From Bacillus cabrialesii (GTDB lineage Bacteria; Bacillota; Bacilli; Bacillales; Bacillaceae), in assembly GCF_004124315.2 (NCBI RefSeq), contig NZ_CP096889.1, forward strand, positions 1,967,001-2,031,000: a stretch of DNA of 64,000 bases, read 5' to 3'. Each line of letters begins with the position of its first letter. Positions within the stretch are counted from its first letter, which is position 1. Made by a program: the position numbers and the translations under genes. The notes beneath the pieces are model-generated. The model was given only the letters and a program-made list of their open reading frames with translations. It did no database searches and was not told the origin of the DNA. This document shows, piece after piece, positions 24,284-31,499 of the stretch.

Positions 24284-25429
24284 TCACTTGTTGCTGGTCT
24301 TCTTGATCAAGTCCACACCATCGTATGCCAGACTTTCCACACTTGCAGCCTTCTGCAGTATGTAATGATCAAAAAAGTTCTTCGTATAGTCTGTAACAAG
24401 ATTTCGCATCTCCATAGCATCCCGTTCGCCTCTGAGTTCCTCATTAACACTGGTAAACAAGATGTCGCAGTAATCTAAATGCGCAACACGATCAACAGAG
24501 AAATAATAGGTTTCCATGCTATTGTTAGCGCCGATTATCGCATTCATGTTATAGTTAGGTTCACAAAACAGGAGCAAAAAGGGTTTCTTAAGGTCGCTGT
24601 CAACAAGGCCGAACGCTCCGCTATCCAAGCCAACCCCGCAGGCGAACCGGTCGTCGTCCCGGCAAACAATCGCCGTTGTAGGCCCTCCGTAAGAATGTCC
24701 GACTATGCCCATGCCGATATTAAGCAACAATCTGCGTTTAAAGATGGAATTCAGCTCTCCAGAGTCCAGTTTGTAAAGATAATCGGCTACATACCTTACA
24801 TCTTCTGCCTGTAATTCACTATACTCTGTTAACTTGTCAAGTATCGGCAGTTGAAGCACGTTACGGCACATCTCAATGGCAGTTTCTTCGTCAGGCCGCA
24901 TCTCCATCTTACCAGCCAACGCCCGCATCTCCTGATCTTCAGAAAACGCCATAATGACATCCGAAAAATCCTTTGATACATTAAACAGGCGCCCATCTTT
25001 ACGCTTATACATCGTGCTATTCTGATGGCCGATGCTTACCACAACATATCCCATGCTTGCCAAGTCTGTACAGATCACCGTACCCCATTCTGGAGAACCG
25101 CCCCCGCCGCAAACATAGAATAACACCGGATAACGCTTTTCCTTCCCGGAGAGAGCAAGGTCGTCGTAACAATGAGTTTTGATATCGATAGAGAAAAAAT
25201 CCTTTTCCTTCAGATACTCGGTGACAAGTGGCTGGTCATGAAGCATTTCGTAGACTTCAGGAAACATGTACGTTGATGGAGTCTTCCCTTCGCTGCTATC
25301 AGATGGATAGTACATAAACGCGGTCAATTCTCTTTTTGAGTGATCTGATGCCGTGTACTCAAAATCCATCTGGGTTCGACCGACAGTATAGCCGCCAATT
25401 GGTTCTGGAAATGCGTCATAAGTTTTCAT
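24284..25429 (-). CDS. Alpha/beta-hydrolase, PAF-acetylhydrolase/dienelactone-hydrolase type
   Basis: A 381-residue protein with no signal peptide. The nucleophile elbow is GHSYGG (Ser246). Asp269 in GVGLDSGAFG and His317 in VAHLDYCD are the likely rest of the triad. The first half has RYPVLFYVCGGGGSPEWGT and DLASMGYVVVSIGHQ, the pattern of platelet-activating-factor acetylhydrolase and related esterases. AAGGGGGA precedes the ATG. It lies between ynfE and xynC, where I do not recall any gene in strain 168, so it looks like a strain-specific insertion. The substrate is unknown; an ester of plant or lipid origin is a guess from the neighbours. Confidence 0.75.
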   Translation of the reverse strand: MKTYDAFPEPIGGYTVGRTQMDFEYTASDHSKRELTAFMYYPSDSSEGKTPSTYMFPEVYEMLHDQPLVTEYLKEKDFFSIDIKTHCYDDLALSGKEKRYPVLFYVCGGGGSPEWGTVICTDLASMGYVVVSIGHQNSTMYKRKDGRLFNVSKDFSDVIMAFSEDQEMRALAGKMEMRPDEETAIEMCRNVLQLPILDKLTEYSELQAEDVRYVADYLYKLDSGELNSIFKRRLLLNIGMGIVGHSYGGPTTAIVCRDDDRFACGVGLDSGAFGLVDSDLKKPFLLLFCEPNYNMNAIIGANNSMETYYFSVDRVAHLDYCDILFTSVNEELRGERDAMEMRNLVTDYTKNFFDHYILQKAASVESLAYDGVDLIKKTSNK

Positions 25430-25504
25430 TCTCTTGTTCCCCCTTAATGAATAAAAATAAAAATGACCGTTTTGCCATTTTCAGTAATTACATGACCGAA
25501 AATT

Positions 25505-25535
25505 CAAAAAACCCCATTAAATGCGGGGTTTTTTG
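25505..25535. terminator. Strong hairpin terminator between the hydrolase gene and xynC
   Basis: CAAAAAACCCC and GGGGTTTTTTG pair over 11 bases around a 9-base loop. On the minus strand it can end the xynD-xynC transcript, about 120 bases past the xynC stop. It lies upstream of the hydrolase gene and isolates it. Confidence 0.8.
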
Positions 25536-25652
25536 AACATATAATTGTGTCATTACACATCTTTCTTCGTTTCTTCCTTAGTTTAGTATCTTCCCTGCTT
25601 TTGCAATATGGGTTTTTGGCAAAACATGACCATTGCAGTGCCTTAGGTGTCC

Positions 25653-26924
25653 TTAACGATTTGCGACAAATGTTGTCACGCTTTGAGCTGGAAGATGGGC
25701 CCAAAAATGATTGCCCGTTACATTGAGATTCGTTCCAGGTTGAAGATTGCCGCTGCTGCTCGTGATCCATCTAGATACCTGAGAAGCAGATCCATTCTGC
25801 AAAACAAAGTTTTGGTTGACGCCTGTGCTGCTTTTGTTAATGGCAACAATAACGACCTTGTTGTCACCTTTATAGGCTGACACGTAAACGTTCGGATTAG
25901 GATTTTTCGTTGCATCAATCCTTACATATCCAGGGCGCACAAACTTTGAGAAATGAGCCATATTGTAGCCACGTTTGCTGATCGTGCCATCTTCTTTCAT
26001 AGGACCATATGATCTTCGGATGTACCACCAAACATAAGCTTGAAAATCCCCTTCAACCATCGAATTGTGAATATGTTGTGAAACATCCAAGGCCTCAGGC
26101 CATCGATCCGCCGAGTTGTTATCACTGTTCGGATAGTATACTTCCGTCATCCAAAGGTCCTTCCCCGCTCCTTTTTGTTTAAAAAGAGGATAAGGGAATT
26201 GACTGACCTGAGTCCCATACAGGTGGGTTCCGAGAATATCCATATTGGCAAGAGCCTGAGGATCGTTCAAGATTGGGTCAGACAAATTCTTCAAGTATTG
26301 AAATGACTCAGGTGCAATGACACGGGCATTTATCGAGCCTGCGTTTTCTCTCATAAAGCGAAGTATTTCTTGCGGCGTCCACCACGTCCATTCGTGTGCA
26401 TAATCAGGCTCGTTTTGAATGGAAATCGCATAAAGATTCACACCATTATTCTTCATGTAGGTAATAAAATCGTTAAGATGCTGCGCGTATGCGGCGTACT
26501 TATCGTATCTTAGCCGTTTAGCTGATGTGTCTCCATTACGATTGAAGGTTTCAACCATATCGCTTGGAGGATTCCAGGGAGAAGCAAAAACGATTGCTCC
26601 ATGTTTGACCGCACTCTTTGCAGTCTCCACTTCTCTGTACCAATTATTTCTGTTTTCATCTATGTGAATTCTTAAGATCGAAAAACCTAACTGATTCTGT
26701 CCATTGCCAAAAGCGGTTTCTCTTTGAGCTGCTGTAAGATCCCCAACCCAAGCCGGGTGGTTCATTCCTCCTAATCCACGAATCACTTGTTTTTCTGCAG
26801 AAATATTAACTGTTACATCATTTGCCGCCAAGATCTCAGCAGCGCCTGGGCCCATTAACATTACTGACAGCATAGTGAAACATACCAATAGTAGACAAAT
26901 TGTTTTTTTGACGCTCGACATCAT
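25653..26924 (-). CDS. xynC: Secreted glucuronoxylanase XynC (GH30)
   Basis: A 423-residue secreted GH30 subfamily 8 enzyme that cuts xylan at sites set by a methylglucuronic acid side chain. The signal peptide is about residues 5-34 (KKTICLLLVCFTMLSVMLMG). The acid/base is Glu172 in ISIQNEPDYAHEW and the nucleophile Glu261 in LWMTEVYYPNSD. The C-terminal beta-domain ends SVTTFVANR. I start at ATG 26924 after AAGGAGAGG; ATG 26921 is the alternative, and the frame upstream runs through the ribosome site. It follows xynD by 89 bases, presumably in one operon, and is closed by the hairpin at 25505-25535. Confidence 0.96.
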   Translation of the reverse strand: MMSSVKKTICLLLVCFTMLSVMLMGPGAAEILAANDVTVNISAEKQVIRGLGGMNHPAWVGDLTAAQRETAFGNGQNQLGFSILRIHIDENRNNWYREVETAKSAVKHGAIVFASPWNPPSDMVETFNRNGDTSAKRLRYDKYAAYAQHLNDFITYMKNNGVNLYAISIQNEPDYAHEWTWWTPQEILRFMRENAGSINARVIAPESFQYLKNLSDPILNDPQALANMDILGTHLYGTQVSQFPYPLFKQKGAGKDLWMTEVYYPNSDNNSADRWPEALDVSQHIHNSMVEGDFQAYVWWYIRRSYGPMKEDGTISKRGYNMAHFSKFVRPGYVRIDATKNPNPNVYVSAYKGDNKVVIVAINKSSTGVNQNFVLQNGSASQVSRWITSSSGNLQPGTNLNVTGNHFWAHLPAQSVTTFVANR

Positions 26925-27013
26925 TTTTTCCTCTCCTTCAATGTCTTTTACCGTATTAGAAAAATGTGTTTTGTCTGCTTTTATATCGCAAGCAAGCGGT
27001 GCCATAACTGGTG

Positions 27014-28552
27014 TTATCTTTGCGTAAACTGCCAGTAATCAACATTAAACAAGTTTCCTGTACCAGTTCCGGTAAATACAAAGAATACGTTGTGAACACC
27101 GGTTGCGCCGCTTACCGCAGTTTCTATTTCTCTCCAGGCTTGCGCTCCACCTGTGGAAGGTACATTCAGGGTTCCTGCAAGCCTACCGTTTGCGCTATCG
27201 AGACGCACTTCAATTTTCCCGCCAATAGTGGATGCTACATTTGCTTTAAACGTCCTGGCACCGCCCGCCCCGAAGTCTGCATTTCCCACAGCAATCCAGT
27301 CTCCGTTATGGATGCTTGTAACATGTTGATTATTTACCGGCCCGCCGGGTGCTGAGGATTTCTCGGTCAAAATGCGTCCATTCCAGGCAAACGTTTCAGC
27401 TTCTACCCGGTTATATGGATTCAAATTGGAAAGCTGTGTTACGCCTGCATAATTTGCCGCAACCTCTTGAATGGATCCATCTGCATTATGCACCAGCTTA
27501 TTAATATGGGGAGAACGATATCCCTTGCCTGCCCCGAACAGAGCGGAACTGACAGTTTGAGCATGGTACACCACATACCACTCGTTTTTAAAATTGAAAA
27601 CAGCATGATGGTTGTTTCCGCCGCCTCCGAAAAATGCACCTGGATTTTTCAAGAAGTGTCCTCTATACGTAAAGGGACCCATGGGACTTGAGCTCGTCAT
27701 GTAGCCGATCTCACCTGGGGGTTTATCGGCCGGATGCGCGCCCCCGAAATTGATACAATAGGAATAGTAATATTTTCCGTTATACTTATGCATTCCCGAA
27801 TCCTCAAACATAAAAGGCGCATCAATCGTAGATGCACTTCCGGCAACACTGGTCATATCAGGCCCTAATTTCATGACTCTAGCTGTTTTAGGATTGGCCC
27901 ATTGCCCCTGCGTGGGATTTGAACCGCCCGGAACGCCTCCGCCGGCATATAGGTAACCGGCACCATCATCATCTACGAATACTGCCGGATCAAAAAGCCA
28001 TACAACACCGGACATTCCTGGCGTATTTGGCGTTACCAGCGCTTTTTCGATCGGATCTGTCCATGGGCCGGTCGGGCTGTCTGCGGTGAGAACCCCGATA
28101 CCTCCGCCGCCGTTTGCGAAATAAAGGAAAAATTTATCCTTGCCATTGATCTTTTTCACCGCGGCTGACGGGGCCCATGATGCTCCTGCCCATTTGGCAA
28201 TCCCCCGGCCGCCATTCGCCCCATTGGCACCCGCTACGGGAATCGCTCCGTGATCTGTCCAGTTCACCATATCCGCTGAAGATATGACGAATATTTTATT
28301 CAAATTGGCAAATGAATTATCCTTAATCGTTCCGTCGCTATTATATTCATAGTCATCACTTGACATATAGATGTAGACTCTTCCGTTATAGGTCAGCGCA
28401 AACGGATCTGCTCCCAAATGATGGTCTATAAGCGGGTTTGAATTCCCTGCATGTTTTGCAATTGTAGTACTGGCAGCATACGCAGACTTCCCAGTGAAGC
28501 AACTCAATAATAAAACAAGGACCCATAAACATACGCTACACTTTTTACTCAT
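27014..28552 (-). CDS. xynD: Secreted arabinoxylan arabinofuranohydrolase XynD (GH43 + CBM6)
   Basis: A 512-residue secreted enzyme that removes arabinose from arabinoxylan. After a signal peptide (VCLWVLVLLLSCFTGKSAYA) comes a five-bladed GH43 domain with the base Asp in HHLGADPFALTYNGRVYIY and the acid Glu in APFMFEDSGMHKYNG. A CBM6 module follows (about 380-512, NPYNRVEAETFAWNGRI to NVDYWQFTQR). GGAGGAG precedes the ATG. It acts together with XynC. Its leader and signal-peptide DNA is repeated just upstream in decayed form. Confidence 0.96.
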   Translation of the reverse strand: MSKKCSVCLWVLVLLLSCFTGKSAYAASTTIAKHAGNSNPLIDHHLGADPFALTYNGRVYIYMSSDDYEYNSDGTIKDNSFANLNKIFVISSADMVNWTDHGAIPVAGANGANGGRGIAKWAGASWAPSAAVKKINGKDKFFLYFANGGGGIGVLTADSPTGPWTDPIEKALVTPNTPGMSGVVWLFDPAVFVDDDGAGYLYAGGGVPGGSNPTQGQWANPKTARVMKLGPDMTSVAGSASTIDAPFMFEDSGMHKYNGKYYYSYCINFGGAHPADKPPGEIGYMTSSSPMGPFTYRGHFLKNPGAFFGGGGNNHHAVFNFKNEWYVVYHAQTVSSALFGAGKGYRSPHINKLVHNADGSIQEVAANYAGVTQLSNLNPYNRVEAETFAWNGRILTEKSSAPGGPVNNQHVTSIHNGDWIAVGNADFGAGGARTFKANVASTIGGKIEVRLDSANGRLAGTLNVPSTGGAQAWREIETAVSGATGVHNVFFVFTGTGTGNLFNVDYWQFTQR

Positions 28553-28612
28553 AACTTAACGCTCCTCCTTTTTCTTTAAAATGGGGGTCTTTTACCATTT
28601 GAGGACAAATTG
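28472..28612 (-). repeat. Tandem repeat unit A: functional xynD leader and signal peptide
   Basis: This unit covers the xynD ribosome site, start codon and signal-peptide codons. It is followed, six bases further along the plus strand, by a diverged direct copy. Shared blocks include AAGCAACTCAATAATAAA and CCCATAAACATACGCTACAC. Confidence 0.8.
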
Positions 28613-28618
28613 TAGACC

Positions 28619-28762
28619 GGCAGCAAAAGCAGGCTCCGCAGATAAGCAACTCAATAATAAAGCTAGAACCCATAAACATACGCTACACTTTTTTTAAATC
28701 ACTTGACATCCTCCTTTTTCCTTAAAATGGAGGATGTTTTTTTACCATTTGGTGACAACTGG
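28619..28762 (-). pseudogene. Tandem repeat unit B: decayed copy of the xynD leader and signal peptide
   Basis: On the minus strand this stretch repeats the xynD upstream sequence, including AAGGAGGA, and then codes in one frame for KKCSVCLWVLALLLSCLSAE followed by PAFAAG. This is a complete, slightly different signal peptide with cleavage site. The start codon is lost: the in-frame codon before it is TAA, and the ATG after the ribosome site is in another frame. The frame ends soon after the signal peptide, inside the leader of unit A. It looks like the front end of a former second GH43-type gene whose body was deleted. Translation is unlikely. Confidence 0.75.
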
Positions 28763-28841
28763 TCATGAAGAACGCATAAAATGGACGATTTCTAGAGTAA
28801 ACCTTGCAAACACAGGAGTATGACTCTCGCCTTTTTAATAA

Positions 28842-28875
28842 AAAACGCCGCTGACAGCCAGGCCAGCGGCGTTTT
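28842..28875 (-). terminator. Hairpin terminator downstream of the broken leftward frame
   Basis: AAAACGCCGCTG (28842-28853) and CAGCGGCGTTTT (28864-28875) pair over 12 bases. On the minus strand the stem is followed by TTTTTTATT. It sits 13 bases past the end of the 28888-29234 remnant, suggesting that this was once a real gene. Confidence 0.8.
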
Positions 28876-28887
28876 GCACTTGATCAT

Positions 28888-29234
28888 TTACAATTTGTAA
28901 AAACTTTGCGTCTCCAGCAACGATCCCATTGACAGTTGTTCATTAAGAACAAGTCCTTGATGATGCCGTTCTTCAATCCTTTTGATAATAGATCGAAAGT
29001 CTCCGGGCAATCGGTGTGCACAACGTTTATTTGTATTTACTGGAACAGGTTCAGTGCAAACGGTAAGCTTGCAGGAACCTTGAATGTACCTTTTCTTCCA
29101 TAGCTGTTTTATGTAATAAAGCATTCCACGCTTCCTGTAAACCGCTGTAAGTGATGAGCCGTTCTCCGCCGGAAATGTGTTTTCCTTCTGGTTCATGGGG
29201 CGTCGTGGGAAGCTCTCATATGGTCTTCCTGCAT
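28888..29234 (-). pseudogene. Broken small gene of unknown function, interrupted by CBM6-derived DNA
   Basis: A strong site GGAGGGGG and ATG 29234 start a frame that stops after 13 codons (MQEDHMRASHDAP). Its TGA overlaps, as ATGA, an ATG at 29196 that opens 102 further codons in another frame (MNQKENTFPAENGSSLTAVY...). The middle of that second frame (29010-29092) is antisense to xynD-like CBM6 sequence, while the end (DFRSIIKRIEERHHQG, LETQSFYKL) looks like ordinary protein. A terminator follows. I read this as a frameshifted, rearranged gene; a short leader peptide coupled to a real 102-residue protein is the alternative. I recognise no family. Confidence 0.5.
29010..29092 (+). pseudogene. 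Scrambled fragments of an xynD-type CBM6, opposite in direction to xynD
   Basis: Read on the plus strand, 29010-29052 resembles the xynD codons for GATGVHNVFFVFTGTGT with one base missing. The next 40 bases (29053-29092) match the xynD codons for SANGRLAGTLNVP almost base for base. In xynD these blocks occur in the reverse order and on the other strand. The piece is therefore a rearranged remnant of CBM6 DNA. Confidence 0.7.
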
Positions 29235-29473
29235 CACATCCCCCTCCTTTCTCATCCTTGAAAAAAATGATTAAAAGTTAACACTTATACAGAATATTAA
29301 AGTGCAGCAAAATCTTAACTTAATGAATCTGCAAGGCGGCTTCATTACTTTTTCATGTTTTGTTCATATTTTATTAATTGTTTATTCAACACTGTCCGCT
29401 AAAGTAATCCATATCAACAAATATGACAGCCATCCGCATCTTTTATGAAGGGAGGTCAAAACCGGGTGCCGTT
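29235..29473. other. Short intergenic stretch before yngA
   Basis: It contains the GGAGGGGG site of the leftward remnant and AT-rich DNA (29270-29420) that should hold the yngA promoter. No clear -35/-10 pair is assigned. GAAGGGAGG at 29446-29454 is the only good ribosome-type sequence before yngA. Confidence 0.4.
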
Positions 29474-29881
29474 ATGCTGAAAGAAAACATAAAGACATTA
29501 GGCCGTTTTTGCACCGTGGGCGTCGGCAATACACTGATAGATTTTGGTGTCTTCTTTCTTCTCGCCGCTTGTCATGTCCCTTATCTGCCGGCGCAGATCT
29601 GCTCCTATTCTGCCGGTATCATCAACAGCTATGTGTGGAACCGGAGTTGGACGTTTCGTGTAAAACGTAAGGCTGGCGGGAAAGAGATCGTGCGCTTTCT
29701 CATGATTAATATTGCCGCGTCGGGGATCACCTTTTTGCTGCTTTATTTACTTCAAAAAGGCGGTTGTTCGCTTTTGGTGAGTAAGCTCGCCGCCACTATC
29801 GGCGGAATGATGGTGAATTTTATCGGGAACCGAATCTGGGTATTTGGAGATTCGCTGAAAAACATACAGGATCAGGAGTGA
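29474..29881 (+). CDS. yngA: YngA, GtrA-family membrane protein
   Basis: A 135-residue, four-segment membrane protein of the GtrA family (GRFCTVGVGNTLIDFGVFFLL, SYVWNRSWTFRVK, GGMMVNFIGNRIWVFG). GtrA-type proteins are thought to help flip lipid-linked sugars or to work with glycosyltransferases. The start is uncertain. ATG 29474 gives the expected N terminus (MLKENIKTLGRF), but GGGAGG lies unusually far upstream; ATG 29423 would add 17 residues without any ribosome site. yngB, a nucleotide-sugar synthase, begins 6 bases after its stop, supporting a shared role in cell-envelope glycosylation. Confidence 0.85.
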   Translation: MLKENIKTLGRFCTVGVGNTLIDFGVFFLLAACHVPYLPAQICSYSAGIINSYVWNRSWTFRVKRKAGGKEIVRFLMINIAASGITFLLLYLLQKGGCSLLVSKLAATIGGMMVNFIGNRIWVFGDSLKNIQDQE

Positions 29882-29887
29882 AGATGA

Positions 29888-30781
29888 ATGAGAAAAAAAG
29901 TGAGAAAAGCGGTCATTCCCGCAGCGGGTTTAGGAACGAGATTTCTGCCGGCGACAAAGGCGCAGCCGAAAGAAATGCTCCCGATCGTCGACAAACCAGC
30001 AATCCAATACATTGTAGAAGAAGCCGTCGAATCAGGAATTGAAGATATACTGATTATTACAGGGAGAAACAAACGCTCGATTGAAGATCATTTTGACCGG
30101 TCGGTGGAATTGGAATTCAATCTGCGGGAAAAAGGCAAGACGGAGACGCTTAAAGAAATGCAGCAGATTGCCGATTTGGCCAATATTCATTACATCCGAC
30201 AGAAAGAACCGCTCGGATTAGGTCATGCAGTGCTGTGTGCGGAGCATTTTATCGGAGATGAGCCTTTTGCCGTTCTCTTAGGCGATGATATTATGGTGTC
30301 TGAAAAACCGGCTCTTCGGCAATTAATGGATGTATACGATGCTTATGGCGCAGAGGTTGTCGGTGTACAATCAGTTCTCCCTGAGGATGTCAGCAAATAT
30401 GGTATTATTAATACGTCTGGAACTCATGGGCATGTGTATGAGGTGAAGGATGTAGTGGAAAAGCCTTCACCTGATGAAGCGCCTTCCGAAATCGCCGTAA
30501 TGGGACGTTATGTGCTGAATTCATCGATCTTCCCCGTTTTGAAGTCAATTGGCAGAGGCGCGGGAAACGAAATTCAGCTCACAGATGCGCTTAGTGAGGT
30601 TTGCCGTAAGCAGCCTATCCATGCCCGGCTGCTGGAAGGAAATCGATATGACATTGGCGATAAGCTGGGCTGTTTTAAAGCGAGCGCTGAAATCGGCTTA
30701 ATGCGCCCCGACATGCGATCTCAGCTTTTGGCTTATTTAGAAGATGTGATCAAACGGGAAACGAAAGAAATGCTGCGTTAA
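29888..30781 (+). CDS. yngB: YngB, UTP-glucose-1-phosphate uridylyltransferase
   Basis: A 297-residue GalU/GtaB-family enzyme that makes UDP-glucose. The nucleotide-binding signature AAGLGTRFLPATKAQPKEMLP and its continuation VDKPAIQYIVEEAVESGI are complete. ALLGDDIM-type metal-binding sequence (FAVLLGDDIMV), VVEKPSPDEAPS and GNRYDIGDKLGCFKA are also present. It is a paralogue of the housekeeping GtaB. YngB has been reported active in B. subtilis, mainly under anaerobic conditions. AGGAGTG precedes ATG 29888. It forms an apparent operon with yngA and perhaps yngC. Confidence 0.94.
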   Translation: MRKKVRKAVIPAAGLGTRFLPATKAQPKEMLPIVDKPAIQYIVEEAVESGIEDILIITGRNKRSIEDHFDRSVELEFNLREKGKTETLKEMQQIADLANIHYIRQKEPLGLGHAVLCAEHFIGDEPFAVLLGDDIMVSEKPALRQLMDVYDAYGAEVVGVQSVLPEDVSKYGIINTSGTHGHVYEVKDVVEKPSPDEAPSEIAVMGRYVLNSSIFPVLKSIGRGAGNEIQLTDALSEVCRKQPIHARLLEGNRYDIGDKLGCFKASAEIGLMRPDMRSQLLAYLEDVIKRETKEMLR

Positions 30782-30843
30782 AAAAATGTAACCATCTTAT
30801 CCGTTAATCAGTCATATAATAGTGAAAAAGATTAGGACAGGTT

Positions 30844-31449
30844 GTGAAGAATGTGGGCAGTTTGATAAGCGAAATTTTAACATGGCTGACGAACATGGGA
30901 TATGCGGGTATTGCGATTGGATTGATGATTGAAATCATTCCTAGTGAGATTGTATTGGCCTATGGCGGCTATATGGTATCTGAAGGCACCATTGGATTTA
31001 TTGGCGCCATTATTGCGGGTGTTATCGGGGGCACCATTGCCCAGATCTTTATTTATTGGATCGGACGGTATGGCGGCAGACCGTTTTTGGACAAATACGG
31101 GAAGTACTTATTGATTAAAAAGCATCATATTGACATGTCAGAAAACTGGTTTCAAAAGTACGGCGCTGGAGTTGTCTTCTCGGCACGTTTTATACCGGTT
31201 GTCAGACATGCGATATCCATTCCCGCAGGCATTGCCAAAATGCCTTTTCTAAAATTTGTGGTACTGACTGTGCTTGCTATCATTCCGTGGTCTATCCTGT
31301 TTGTTTATTTAGGCATTCAGCTCGGAAGCCAGTGGGATGATGTTGAGAACATTGCAGGCACTTATACGACACCGATTATGATACTGGCTATTGTCGTGAT
31401 TGCTCTTTATTTTGTAATTAAAAAACGTGCAGTTATCTTTAAACGATAG
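30844..31449 (+). CDS. yngC: YngC, DedA-family membrane protein
   Basis: A 201-residue integral membrane protein of the DedA/SNARE-associated family. Motifs are EIIPSEIVLAYGGYM (front re-entrant loop), FIYWIGRYGGRPFLDKYGKY and FSARFIPVVRHAISIPAG, the last with the conserved arginines and GXXXG-like turn. DedA proteins are lipid transporters or scramblases; the partner lipid is unknown here. The start is GTG 30844, reading MKNVGSLISEIL, with only a weak purine-rich site (AGGACAGG) before it. A strong terminator follows. Confidence 0.92.
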   Translation: MKNVGSLISEILTWLTNMGYAGIAIGLMIEIIPSEIVLAYGGYMVSEGTIGFIGAIIAGVIGGTIAQIFIYWIGRYGGRPFLDKYGKYLLIKKHHIDMSENWFQKYGAGVVFSARFIPVVRHAISIPAGIAKMPFLKFVVLTVLAIIPWSILFVYLGIQLGSQWDDVENIAGTYTTPIMILAIVVIALYFVIKKRAVIFKR

Positions 31450-31456
31450 CTAGCTG

Positions 31457-31499
31457 ATATGCATAGGGATGGTTGATTCTCCCCTATGCATATTTTTTT
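31457..31499. terminator. Bidirectional terminator between yngC and nrnB
   Basis: ATATGCATAGGG and CCCTATGCATAT (12 paired bases) are followed by TTTTTTT on the plus side. nrnB converges from the right. Confidence 0.85.

Noticed and set aside
28553..28760. Tandem repeats upstream of xynD as a CRISPR or regulatory array
   Set aside because: Only two units, about 147 bases apart, and one contains the working xynD start. They are explained by gene duplication and decay.
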